This document shows, in pieces, positions 10,144 to 21,989 of a stretch of DNA of 64,000 nucleotides. Below the pieces are notes generated by a model that saw nothing but the letters and a program-made list of their open reading frames with translations, was not told the DNA's origin and ran no database searches. The DNA comes from Phaeotremella fagi (Eukaryota; Basidiomycota; Tremellomycetes; Tremellales; Phaeotremellaceae): the NCBI GenBank assembly GCA_001599715.1, contig BCHU01000011.1, forward strand, positions 744,001 to 808,000, read 5' to 3'. The position numbers were made by a program, and so were the translations under genes. The stretch's first letter is position 1. Each line of letters starts with the position of its first letter.

Positions 10144-10825
10144 TGCTCGTAGTAGTTACAAGTAGAGATAAAGGCTGCTCGAAAGAATCGTGAATGTATG
10201 AACGATGACCCAAGAGCTACTAGCAGTACTATATGTCAATATCATCATTCAGCATGCGCTGGTCAGCATTTTGGTGGTCCATTCTGACTGATCGGAGTCT
10301 TTTCTTCCCTTTCTCTAGGTTTGAAACAAATTTACCGATCCTTTGATGGATGCGGTAAAAGGTCTTTACCTAAGCCACAAGGATTATTTATGAAATACCG
10401 AAAGATTCATTGAATCTGTCAAGTTTGGTTGTACGTGTGGGAATAGAAGTCCTTTTCCTCAAACGATTTCAAACACCTGATAAATCGATTAGATACGATC
10501 GACAAGTCGGTTATCGTTTATCAAGCCAACCAAGAAAAGATCAATGATAATTACTGCTCGTCTTTTGGATCTTTCTTTACCTGATGAGTTTGAATGTATT
10601 ACCCAAGGTCGGTTTCGTTGTTGATTTTGATTCCTTGGATGGATAGATCTCCGTGATGATCATGACCCTGACATGATAGAAAGTTCAAGTGGTTCCAGAG
10701 CCTACGTAGTGAAAGAGTGAAGATTAGTCCACCTAGTTTTCCAAATACATATTAAAATTAAATATCGTTATAATCCACTTCTGAAGATCTGTTTAAAGAT
10801 TATGCATCATGAATGAAAACTATTG
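10144..10825. other. Intergenic, no gene seen
   Basis: This 680-nt stretch separates the last paralog from the 3' end of the bL35m gene on the opposite strand. I looked for ORFs, tRNA-like boxes and repeats and found nothing I could support. Confidence 0.4.
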
Positions 10826-11295
10826 TTAAGCGTATGGTAGTAATTTCGATAAAGTCTTGCCCTAAATTTGAAAAATTAGAACCTCTCAGATGAATCAATA
10901 CGCATCGACCTACCTGCGTCTTCGTTGCATATACCGTCTTGCCTAATCTATTTATCCTAGAAGCTGAAAATCCAGTATTTAAATGTTGTTTCCCAGCTTG
11001 TGACTATGAAGTAAATTAGTTGAAGAGAAGCTGCTCCATTAAATATATGACATACACGTTTGAACTAGAAAGATGAGTCAGTGAAATGATTCTTCAAGAT
11101 GGAATCACTTACCAAACCACCACCTGTTAATCTGAATCTCTTTTTGGTACCAGAATGGGTTTTCAATTTTTGGATTATTTGAGAAGTTGAGAAATTTGAT
11201 TGATGGATTAGATATTGAGGTAGAGAGAGGGGTATTATTGATGGACCTGCTATTGGGGAGGTTAATCGTAGAGCTGATTGTAGGAGAGTAAGCAT
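10826..11295 (-). CDS. MRPL35: Mitochondrial large-subunit ribosomal protein bL35m
   Basis: Four coding exons (11295-11113, 11064-11056, 11003-10914, 10861-10826) encode 105 residues. A positively charged mitochondrial presequence (MLTLLQSALRLTS...) is followed by the bL35 core: KLKTHSGTKKRFRLTGGG, then FKR, then QAGKQHLNTGFSASRINRL. The second exon is only 9 nt (TTCAAACGT, coding Phe-Lys-Arg). Without it the conserved FKR link in the bL35 core is lost and no other splice choice keeps the frame. The final exon adds GKTLSKLLPYA. It is divergent from histone H4. Confidence 0.88.
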
Positions 11296-11456
11296 GGTGA
11301 TGTGATGTAATGTGATGGTAGAAGAAGATTATCTTAAGCTTGTTCTTGTTCTTTACTGAGCAACTTCGAAGAGAATGACGTGTAATAAATCAATATAAGT
11401 GTTATCAGGTTCCGTTGTTTGTGTTTTGTACGTAAGTGAGTGTGACTGGACTAAGC

Positions 11457-11464
11457 TATATAAG
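11457..11464 (+). promoter_or_regulatory. TATA box of histone H4 gene
   Basis: TATATAAG lies upstream of a short leader and a probable 5'-UTR intron (GTAAGT at 11539, AG at 11645). It is the only good TATA match in the H4 upstream region. Confidence 0.55.
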
Positions 11465-11690
11465 CTAATTCAATCTCATCCCACCTTGTTCTTTCTTACT
11501 TTCATTTTTCAATCCATTCAAATAGATTATTATCTATCGTAAGTATCCGTTCACTCCAGTTCTTCCAGCTCAATCCTCCTCGAAGCATCACACTTCTTTA
11601 CTCCCATCACATTACTGCATATCATTTACTGATCCAACTCTTCAGCACTCGCTCTTTACCTCTCTAATCAACTTTAAATAAATCAATACA

Positions 11691-12492
<802 letters not shown>

Positions 12493-13602
12493 ACGGTATC
12501 GTTTCGTTGAAACAAGATTTTTTGGTTTTGTATTTTGAGATCGGTCCAGATTATCTTTTTCTTCCGTAGTCCTATCTTCTTCTTATTGGGTGACCCTTTG
12601 AGGGTTACCCTTGACTCCTGAGTTGGTATTTCGTTTTTCGCTTTTAGCTTTTAGTATGACCGATGAGATGTAGTTCGTCGAGGTGGAATGGGGTTTTGAT
12701 AGCCACGCTCTCGTGCCCCCGATGTCGTACCCTGCAGACCTAGATTGAATGATGTCTTGATCCCTTAACTGCAGCTGAGGGATATTTGGTACAGCGCTGA
12801 CGCCCACGACTGACTGGGTTCATCTGAAAACGCAATCTTAATTGAAACTACCTTGTGGCACATAGCATTTTTAGGGTGGAGGTAGTATAGGTCTTTCAGT
12901 GCGGGTAATTAACTCCACAACTGCCTACGTAAGAAGACTACAGTTGAGTCAGCGTAAATTTAGAGATCCGCGCCTCAGAATAAACATCTAAATTGGGAGA
13001 TGGTGTAAACCAAAATGGCACCCGTTTGAGTTGAAGGAGTTTTTTACGGCCACTCTTGAATTCCTATGCCATATGGATACCAAGATCCCATTTCATCTGC
13101 TTATAAGAATGGAGTTATTCTGATTGACTTTGGTTGAAGGTCCTATACGGGTAGAGTATCAGAATATGCATAGGAGATGGATTGAGATGCATACAATGGA
13201 TGATATCGGGATAATTATAAATTACCACTTTGGGTAAGTAGTTGAAACGCTCGTCCCCTCTTTACCTGGTCTCCTATACATACATCCTTCATTCAATCTT
13301 CAATCAACAACAATAACTATTCCTTGCTTTTCTTTATTCAATACATAAATCATATACACTCTTTTAGGTGACACTCAACAGTCTACCCTATCTATTTAGA
13401 AGAAGACGATACCAACTCAATCGGCCGAAGTGTATCACACCACACCATCACTACCCCACTCAAAGGAATCACTAAATCATTCAACGCACACACCTCGTTT
13501 TTTGAGACCTGACAACCATTATCAGAAAGCTTCTTTCCTTTTTCTCTTATCTTTCACATTCTTCTTATTCCATTTACATTCATTTTATATTTACATTTCA
13601 TC
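12493..13602. other. Long intergenic region between H4 and CDC14
   Basis: About 1.1 kb with no ORF I would accept. The first 300 nt should include the H4 3' end. Positions 13250-13600 are pyrimidine-rich and probably hold the CDC14 leader. The middle (12640-13150) is unexplained. Confidence 0.4.
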
Positions 13603-16228
13603 ATGTCTCGAACCCGTCCAACATCTTTGTTACTTCGCCCAACCCCATCAAAACCGATACGTGGTGAACCAACTTCATCACCAACACTTACATACAAAGA
13701 TCGACACAAAACGTTCCCTAATCATGTAGCTCTTTTCAACGATCGTTTGATCTTCACCACCTTAACTCCTAAAGAAGTTAGTTCTCATTTACGTATCCCA
13801 TATGTTCATCCTACCAATGACAAAGTCTGTCATTTGTTTACCTGTAAGTTGGTTGACAAGTCTTTTTGGTCACTTTCATCATTCAACTCTGAGTGTGTGT
13901 GTTGACTCACTTTTAGTGGATGAACAAATGATTTATTCAAAATTCGCTGAAGATTATGGACCATTGAATCTGTCAATGACTTTCGAAGCTTGTATGGCAA
14001 TCTACGAGATTCTTCATGTGAGTTAAATCTCCTGAAGTAAGAATGTTCAACTCACAGAATTCGGTGACAGGATAAAAAATTGAAAGACAAGTGTATTTGT
14101 CTCTATACTTGTCCAGATATTCAAATGACTGCCAATATGGCTTTAATGGTTGCACTCTTCTTTGTGAGTTAGCTGCCAATCGAGAAACAAAAAGCTAACT
14201 AAGCCACTAGCTCATCGTACACGGTGAATCCCCTTGGGGTGCTTTCGCTCCTATAGCCAAATTTGCTGTTATGCCGTTTAGAGATGCAGGCATGGCTCAG
14301 ATGGATTATGGTATAACTATACAAGTAAGTCATGTCGATTTTGATCTTGTTATACTGATCTGATTGTTAGGACTGTCTGTATGGAATGGACAAGGCGATA
14401 AAACATCGTTTAATTGATTTGGAAAACTTTGATTCAGAAGTTTACAAGTATTACGAAACAGTCCCGTAAGTCAAACACCACATCAGAACAAGACTTGATT
14501 TCTAATGGATAACAGAAATGGTGATCTGAACGTCCTTGGTCCATTCATTCCCTTCGCCTCACCATTCGAAAAGAGTTGGCAGAGAGCAATAGAAAAAGCT
14601 ACGGTGGTGATGAAATTACCTAACGGGAAGGAACAGAAGGTGGTGAAACCATTTGTTGCACCTCCGTTCTCGGGCGCTACTCCTCCTCATAGATTCTCAT
14701 CGGTTCTTGAGGTATTTGAGAAGGAACATGTGGGAGTCGTTGTTAGGTTGAATGAAGAATTGTAAGTCTTATTTCGGATATTTCACTGACTTGTCGTAGA
14801 TATGACAAAAGACACTTTTTGAAACGAGGAATCGATCATGGTAGGTTGAATCAATTGTACTACACGATGCCGTTACTGATATCACTAGTTGATATGTATT
14901 TCGATGATGGCAGTAATCCTTCAGACGACATTGTCAGAGATTTCATCAAACTAGCAGATGAAGTTATTGGTCACGGTAGAAAAGTTGCTGTTCATTGTAA
15001 AGCTGGTTTAGGACGTACTGGGGTCCTGATTGGAGGTACGTCACTGAAATAAATCCACTCTGACGTTCAGCATACTTGATTTATAAATACCAATTCTCCG
15101 CACAAGAGGTAATAGCGTTCATGAGAATTGTTAGACCAGGAATGGTAGTCGGTCCTCAACAACAATATATGACCATGAATCAGATGAAGTGGTGTGGATG
15201 GGTAGGTGAATCAGAAAGGAAAAGGCTCATCTGTTAAGGCTGTTCACGACCAAATTCTTCGTGACATGAAAGAGAATCACACCGAGTTCAACCCACTGGC
15301 AACACCGCCACTTGGTGACAAACCATTACTCACACCCCCGGCTGAGACGTCAAGCACGATTCCATCGGTACTGCTACCACAAGTATCCCTTCGATCAAGA
15401 CGCCAACAAAGTTCTGCACCCATTCTCCATTCACCTGTTAGAAGCAATTGCGACGCTGTTGGTCAACCTCGTAAAACTCCAATGACAATGAGAACTATTA
15501 ATACTTCGACACCGGAGAACTTGGATATCAATGTTGAACCTTCAAGTCCTACGCCGACTAGATTTTCTGTCCGGAACGAGGTTTACAGAGATACCCTTGA
15601 ACCACCATCTTCTAGTTTCCCAGTTTCACCAGATGGATCTCTCCGTGGAACAAAGAGAGGTGCCAGAGAACGTACACCTCTTACCACCTATCCTTCTAAC
15701 ATCACAGTGGATTCATCCTCCTCACCACGTGAGATCCACTCGACAACACTCGGTTCTCCAATCCACGGTTTATTCAACATTAGTACTACATCTCTTGTAA
15801 TCGATGAAAGACCTAGTAAAAGACGTCCACAAATGGTTATTGATCCTCCAACTCGACCTATCTCCCCCGAAACAGGTTTGAGTTCACCACCACCAAGTCG
15901 TGAAACCACTCCCATCGAGACATACCCATCAAGTAATCAAATTCATTCTCCAGATCTTCGCGAAGTTCAATCACTCTCCCCATCACGTATTCCTCGACGT
16001 GGAATCTCACCCGTTCGCTCAGACTCAGTCCAAACTCCACGACGAGTTTTAACAAACTCAACAGAGAACCATCGATCGAATCTCGTCTCATCTAAAACCA
16101 ATGTTGGTACTCCGACCAGAAGGGTTGAAGTTGAAGATGATAGAAGGACTCCTAGAAGATTGATTACTACGCCTAAATTCGCTACTGATCTTTGGGGTCA
16201 TATTGGTAGATTGGGAGGATCAAGTTGA
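13603..16228 (+). CDS. CDC14: CDC14-type dual-specificity protein phosphatase
   Basis: Ten exons (13603-13843, 13917-14017, 14071-14163, 14211-14324, 14371-14465, 14516-14761, 14800-14840, 14889-15035, 15071-15201, 15239-16228) give 732 residues. The N-terminal structural domain covers about residues 20-185 and the catalytic domain about 200-395. The active-site loop is HCKAGLGRTG with Cys347 as nucleophile and Arg353, followed by the Cdc14-specific MRIVRPGMVVGPQQQYM. The last 330 residues are disordered, Ser/Thr/Pro-rich, with many SP/TP sites and repeated TPRR or TPTRR motifs, which fits cell-cycle phospho-regulation of a mitotic-exit phosphatase. The last intron is only 37 nt. It is required to stay in frame after the MKWCGW stretch (see findings). 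Confidence 0.93.
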
Positions 16229-17091
16229 TGGTGGTAGGTTGTTCAATCCGACTAAAACATGTACCAAATACTGAGATTCTAGATTAGTAATTTCCCACCG
16301 ACCATTAAAACATCACCATTTTAGATTCCTATTTATGTTCATGTTCAAAACGACACCTTCACGTTCTTTACGGTTTTTAACGATTTCATGGTATATACTC
16401 TCATTTCAGTTCATGTTTATAGAATTTAGGGATGGAAATTTTGGTTGGGTCAACTTCACGTTTTTGTTTATAATTCATGATTTGGTATTTTTATTCTTCA
16501 CTCGTTACAAGTCTATCGATAGTTTCTAGAACATGTATTCTTTATGACCAATCAGTGGATCATATTTGGATATGGTGATTTCGAGTTGCACTGTTAGTGA
16601 GTGCCACATTGCACAATACTACAACTTTCTCGCTCCTCCTTTCTGTGTGCTTGTCTCCCATCATCGTCTTGAAATTGGAAAAGAAGACCACAAGTCATAC
16701 ATTGGTTGCAAAATTATTTCTTGCGGAGGTTGAATGGCTTCCCACGTAAGGACTGCTCTTTGGCAGAGACATCTTTGAGAGGTTTCCGAGAGTGAATTAT
16801 TTTTGAAAAGAGATGTACAGTAAGTCGCTTTTCATGTCGAATATCTCTTGAGAAGGGTGTATGAGAATTCTTACTCAGTCGAATGTCTGCAGTACATAAA
16901 AACGTATTGTTTATGTGGGGGCTCGCCGAAGGTTCAAATAAAAATACAAGCTAGCATTACTAGCACTGTATTCATAATGTGTAAACCTCATTTCTCTTGG
17001 GATTGCATTCTTTCTATGTACAAGCATATCAACAGTTATCATTTTCGAGCTTTACATCTTCATTCCCAAGCACAGTACCTCCAAATCTCCT
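16229..17091. other. Convergent intergenic region
   Basis: This 860-nt stretch lies between two converging genes. A short open frame at 16335-16529 is most likely 3' UTR. No repeat or RNA gene was recognised. Confidence 0.4.
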
Positions 17092-17571
17092 TTAACCTTT
17101 GTTCTCACTCTCAACCTCTTTATCAGTGTCAACCCCTTTATCAGTGTTTGAGGAGAAAATGATCTCCATCTTTTTGGAAAGTTGTGAAAGTACCAAGACG
17201 CTGTCTATGAGTCCATTCTTCCTCTTTATACCATCTTGACGGTAGAGAATCGTTGTGACAGGCGAGCCTCCCCCGAAAACATCATATCGATAGGTTTCAT
17301 ACATGTATTTCAGGCAATCCTGAATATGATCTGCAGAAGGTTTGATGCTGTCAATATAGTCATCGATGGCCAAGTGTTCCTTCCCAACGACTTTAGCGGA
17401 GATGCTGGTTTCCTCTGTTTCTGAGTCTGGTTTGAATTCGAAAGAGAAGGGAAAGCGCTCATGAGTAGCGACATGAACAATCTCTTTGGTGGTGGTGTCT
17501 TGGTGGGAAGTTACTTGCCATTCATAGTCGATTGGCGACCATGAGGATGAACTGTTTTCGGGATTTGACAT
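17092..17571 (-). CDS. Unrecognised small protein (159 aa)
   Basis: Single-exon frame with a good start context. The product is hydrophilic and non-secreted. It has alternating beta-like segments (YEWQVTSHQDTTTKEIVHVATH), a FPFSFEFKPDSETEE motif, a helix (ADHIQDCLKYMYETYRYDVF), then GGGSPVTTILYR and a Ser/Leu strand SVLVLSQLSKKMEIIFSS. I know no family. It resembles other small cytosolic orphan proteins in this window in size and composition. Together with the gene at 18542 it forms a small island of lineage-restricted genes between CDC14 and SHR3. Confidence 0.6.
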   Translation of the reverse strand: MSNPENSSSSWSPIDYEWQVTSHQDTTTKEIVHVATHERFPFSFEFKPDSETEETSISAKVVGKEHLAIDDYIDSIKPSADHIQDCLKYMYETYRYDVFGGGSPVTTILYRQDGIKRKNGLIDSVLVLSQLSKKMEIIFSSNTDKGVDTDKEVESENKG

Positions 17572-18541
17572 TCTGGTAAGATAAAGGGTGCTACAGTATC
17601 AAATGTATTGAATTATTCGTGGTGGCAAATACGAATTGTGGGAATGAGAAATGAACAGCAACGTTTTCATTTACTTTGTATCAAACCTCTGTGAAGAAAG
17701 AAGGCGAAATGATGAGAAAGGAGCTGTTCGGGGTAAAACAGAATCGGGATTTCTCAGAATCAGCAAAGTCTGTTTGAATGAGTCATCATGCAGATCGGCC
17801 TAAATTAGTTGTCAAATCCTTTCATAGGCTTTACGGATTTACATGTTTTCTCCTTTTCTAGTTGTTTCGGCTTAAAGATCCTTGGTCCGTCGGCCTCAAA
17901 CATGATTGACGTAGTAGGAGCTCCCTTGTCGTCTTCGTCTTCATCACCAGCGTGAACAGACGCCGCTTCTGATCACTGTCTCCCCCCATCCACCAGAAGC
18001 GGTTCAGTTTTAGAGATCTGAGATCTGATGAATGAATTCCCAAATACTCTCGTTTGTCCTCACCTTTTTCTTGCACAGTTTGATCATTGGTACAGTAACA
18101 ATTAACCTTGATTAGAACAGTAATTTTGTTCGATTAGAGTCAAATCAACATCACCGTCATGAATATTCCTCAAAAGAGTTGAAACTTTGGTTACAGTATA
18201 TCTATAGTACAGATACATTGTAGAAGAGTCTTGTTTTTACAAAGTTTGTCTCTATTTAGGATTGTAATCATCGATCTGGGTTGACTCGATGAATGTAGCC
18301 ACCCTCGACGATTGAGACATATGGCCAAAATCGTTGTTCAGATTTCGAGATCGAGTGTGGGATGAAAAGTTTCGTGGGAGACATGTCCGTCACTGCTTTG
18401 TTTTATGGTGTTAAAGAAAAATTCGAAAGCAGAAATATGTGATAGAGAATTACTGAAAATACTGCATGATCTTAAGAAAGTATGTACAAAAAAACTTGAA
18501 TAACGAACAAAGACTATCTACTGTATCCTAGCATACACTGA
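17572..18541. other. Intergenic between two small orphan genes
   Basis: Nearly 1 kb. A 72-codon frame at 17858-18076 on the minus strand was seen but has no recognisable content. No tRNA or repeat was found. Confidence 0.4.
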
Positions 18542-18976
18542 TCACGTCGGTCTGATAAACTCGGCGAGGTCGTAAAGCTTTACCCGAATACTATTATCCT
18601 CCCAGAAGTCTATACTTTTTTCTCCCTTGGCTAAGAGGAACAAGTTCTTAGAGGTATCTGTATCAAATACCCCCATCCTTTTGAGGTAGACATCATCGCT
18701 CATTTTAGAGAAGTGGAACTGATTTGTGATAGCGTCGTAGATGATGGTATTCTGTTTTGATTTCCCTAGGCTTATATAACCCCCTAAACATGAAGCTTGA
18801 ACCTCGAAATATTCTTCAACTTCCCAATTTTTCTGATTTTCTTCACTTTCGATAGAAGTAAATTGATGAGATTCAAGGAAATTATTTTCTTTGAGTCGTT
18901 CGATGATTGCGCTGCACGTCCCAGCACCTTTGTCGTCTTCTTTACCGACAATGGTGGGGAGTTGATCTGATGACAT
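18542..18976 (-). CDS. Unrecognised small protein (144 aa)
   Basis: Single-exon frame starting MSSDQLPTIVGKEDDKGAG. The body has strand-rich segments (VEEYFEVQASCLGGYISLG, NTIIYDAITNQFHFSKM) and ends VKLYDLAEFIRPT. No signal peptide or membrane helix. No family is recognised. It is divergent from SHR3, sharing about 520 nt of upstream DNA. It is called as a gene because of its length, even codon use and clear fold-like alternation, but expression evidence would be needed. Confidence 0.55.
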   Translation of the reverse strand: MSSDQLPTIVGKEDDKGAGTCSAIIERLKENNFLESHQFTSIESEENQKNWEVEEYFEVQASCLGGYISLGKSKQNTIIYDAITNQFHFSKMSDDVYLKRMGVFDTDTSKNLFLLAKGEKSIDFWEDNSIRVKLYDLAEFIRPT

Positions 18977-19495
18977 GCTGGTTTATTATTTGAAAGTTTT
19001 GTCGAGTGGCGAGAAAAGATCAAAGTAAAGAGAATAAAGAGAAAATATAGTAATTTTGGAAATGGATATATTTTATACACCTATGAAAGGTGAAAGGAAC
19101 GATGGATGACCATATTTCGAGCTTTGAAAGAGTGCCATTTTTGCCTACGGCGTACCTGCCACCGAGGTCTTCACATAAAAATCCTCACTTTTGGTGTTGA
19201 GTACGCTTCTAGAAAGTTTATGGCATGGTAGAAGGATAGTGTCCTCGAATGTTTTGAATTTTCGTGCACTGTGGACTGAAAGGTGAATAAACGAATGCTT
19301 TGATTGCATATCTTACCGCACCACATGCGATTTTCCTTATCTACCACCCAAGGTGTGATTTTAAACGGGACTTAACCGATCGCTCAATCGGGAAGGTTAA
19401 AGTAAAAGCAATCTTCATCACATTCCTCAACCTTCATTCTTTCCTTCTTCATTCTAAACATTATATTCATCAGTTAACAAATACAAAAGATAAAG
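18977..19495. promoter_or_regulatory. Divergent promoter region, orphan gene and SHR3
   Basis: The 519-nt shared upstream region. The SHR3 side ends in a pyrimidine-rich leader. No specific operator is claimed. Confidence 0.4.
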
Positions 19496-20326
19496 ATGGG
19501 TTTCACTCAATCAATAGTAACTGGTTCATGTGCTTTCTTATTAGGAATGGTATTCGTTTGTCAAGTTGTAAGTCAAAATCACATTCATTCCCATCTTATC
19601 GCGTAATCCCAATCCACAAATCTAACTCAGTCCTAGGTCGACATCCCACTCCTCTATATGCCAGTCACGGATCAAGCTATCCAAAACGCTTATGCATTCT
19701 ATGAAATCTGGTATGAAGCTCCAGGCGCTGTCAAGGTAAGGTCGCATATAGCGTTTCCTACCTCGATTACTGATGTTGTTTCACAGGCTTTGTTCCACGT
19801 TGCTTTGGCTTTACCTATGATCGCTATCTTGATCAAACTTCATAAATGGAACGAATCAGCCATGTTCTTCGATGGATCTTGTGTTGGTGAGTACCATTTG
19901 CTGCTGAACACGCGTACATGTCAATGAAGCTGACTTTTCAAAACTAGCTCTCCAATTAGCAGTCATCGTTCTTTACCTCACCGTCCACATTCAATCCCTA
20001 CGTACATTCTGTAAGTAATCTTATCGCACCAACCCCAGAACGAAACAATGGCTTACAAAAACGGAACAGTACCAGAATCAACTACCGTTACTTCCTTCTC
20101 AATTCTACCACCTCCAACACCCCGTGAAACCGCCCCAACTGAATTTGAGAAAGTTGAAGCAGTTAGAGTCATGGCTGCTGCTAACGCTCTCGTTGGAATG
20201 TTGTTAATCGGTATCCTCGGTATGCAAGCTGGACAGGAATATGCTAGAAAAACCGAAGAGAGGGAGCAGAGGGAGATCGATAAGAGATTGGCTGCTGAGG
20301 CTGGAGAGGGTAAGAAGGATAAATAG
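19496..20326 (+). CDS. SHR3: SHR3-type ER chaperone for amino-acid permeases
   Basis: Five exons (19496-19567, 19637-19735, 19787-19886, 19948-20010, 20070-20326) encode 196 residues with four hydrophobic segments: IVTGSCAFLLGMVFVCQV, then ALFHVALALPMIAILIKLHK, ALQLAVIVLYLTVHI and ALVGMLLIGILGMQ. The first loop has PLLYMPVTDQAI, typical of Shr3. The charged C-terminus is Lys/Glu-rich with a KKDK end. Shr3 prevents aggregation of amino-acid permeases and aids their COPII packaging. The acceptor of the last intron was set at 20069 because nearer AGs at 20038 and 20075 both create a TAA, so the in-frame ATG at 20048 is intronic. Confidence 0.88.
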
Positions 20327-20528
20327 ATTGGAGATGGGGAATGGTCAGATGATTGGGAGGAAGTGTTGGAATTGGGTTGCAGTGATTGGCAAGATATAAT
20401 GGAAAGATTATGTTGGTGATTAATGTGGATTAGTTGATGTTTACATATTTAATACAGACGAGGTGTGACTATGCTACAAAATTTTTGGAACAAAGAATAT
20501 TCGTTGATTTCGACAAACAAGCCTTCGA

Positions 20529-21783
20529 CTAGACTCTGAACAGATGTACCTCCTCATCCCATGCGCAAGAAGCTATAAGACCAGGATCGAACAATGCCCA
20601 TGTAGCTCCCATGACGAATTCAGTGTGATCGTTATGAACGTTGAGGGGTTGTAAATTCTTGGTTGACCATCTGGCGCTGATCAGTGAATTGTAGTGAGAT
20701 CAATAATTAATGGACTTACGTTCTACAGGTCATATCGTATGAAGTAGACAGTAAAACATCACCATGATGAGGTGACCATCTACGTTTTCATTAGTAACAT
20801 TCACTTCCAGCATTCCGATCACTCACTGGACCTTCCTAGTAGCTAAAGTATGACCAACGATATCCCCTAATCGTCTACCAACTCTAACGTCCCACAAAGA
20901 AATTCCATTCTTGGAAGCAGCAGCGACAACACCTTGTTCATATTTGTTCCAATCGACATCCAGAACTTCAACCCCACCCCCGAGTTGAATGGTTGAAACT
21001 GGTAATTCATTGTTTGATCTCATGTCGTAGACGTTGATTTCACCATTCGATCCACCTGATAATATCAAATTCGGGGTGTGGGGCGAGAATTTCGTTGAAT
21101 AGATTTGGGCGTTGGTTCGTATTGTTTTCAATGATGTCTGACGACTGGTTGACCACTGGACTTTTGGTCAGAATGAATGTTATCTTTGTTTTAATATCGC
21201 ACTTACAATTTTAATCGTGTGATCCCAACTCCCGGTTACGAATGTATCTTTTTGGATGTTGTTCCAATCCACACTCATTATTTCAGCTGAATGTTCATGC
21301 CATGATTGAATGGGTAGACCCTACATGAGGTCAGTCGACGACATCTATGGAAGTCTACTTGATTGGTTGATGATTTACCTCTAGGGTTACATCGAAAAGA
21401 CGTAGAGCACCGTTACCACAAGCAGCGAGTACTTGATTTCTGGAACAAATCAGTCTTGAGAAGTTATTTCATTTGATCAAAAAATCGAACCCTACTCATG
21501 AGCTTCATTCCATGCAACATCATAAACACAATCTTGGGTATCGAACCTAAGTAATGATTCAACATTAAGACTTAATGTCAAACAATATACATCCATACCA
21601 TTTAACAACCCTCAGACCACCTTGACCAAACTGCAAGAAATGCAATCTTCCATTCCCAACTAAACCGAAATTCGCACCTGAAGCCACTGCTATTCTATCT
21701 TCGAAAAACGGTGAGAAGCAGATATTGTGATGAGCGAATTTTGGGGTTTTGATTTTTAGGATTTGTTGATTGTTTGATATCAT
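20529..21783 (-). CDS. PEX7: Peroxin 7, PTS2 receptor (WD40)
   Basis: Seven exons (21783-21599, 21546-21496, 21439-21379, 21320-21207, 21155-20827, 20779-20720, 20670-20529) give 313 residues, the usual Pex7 length, forming a single WD40 propeller. The N-terminal Pex7 hallmark is present: FAHHNICFSPFFEDRIAVAS, then FGLVGNGRLHFLQ. Later blades include DVAWNE, SWHEHSAEIMSVDW, GSWDHTIKIW and DVDWNKYEQGVVAAASKNGI, and the C-terminus keeps GATWALFDPGLIASCAWDEE. Pex7 binds N-terminal PTS2 peptides and brings enzymes such as thiolase into peroxisomes. All phases join cleanly. Confidence 0.93.
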
Positions 21784-21989
21784 TGTTTCAATGCATGCTG
21801 GTGTTGTGTAAGTGTATAGTGTATGATGAGAAGCAAAAAGTGACCTTACACCATAAACGCGTTTTGGTTTTGCCTTTAGCTGGAATCAAAATAAGTTAAG
21901 AGATATTTGTTGTTGACATTGAATTTCATCTTTCACTTTCATTCTCTCATATTTATTATCAATCATATTTGTTCTTTTGAACATACATA

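Noticed and set aside
12583..12807. Open frame on the minus strand downstream of histone H4
   Set aside because: Short, no recognisable content, overlaps the probable H4 3' UTR.
15688..16091. Minus-strand frames inside the CDC14 tail
   Set aside because: Shadows of a Ser/Pro-rich coding exon with no independent support.
16335..16529. 64-codon open frame rich in Phe
   Set aside because: Lies in a convergent 3' region, hydrophobic by A/T bias, no supporting start context.
17858..18076. 72-codon minus-strand frame
   Set aside because: No splice partner or conserved-looking content; too weak to call a gene.
20048..20069. ATG-initiated frame start upstream of the last SHR3 exon
   Set aside because: It lies inside the intron needed to keep SHR3 in frame; nearer acceptors would create a TAA.
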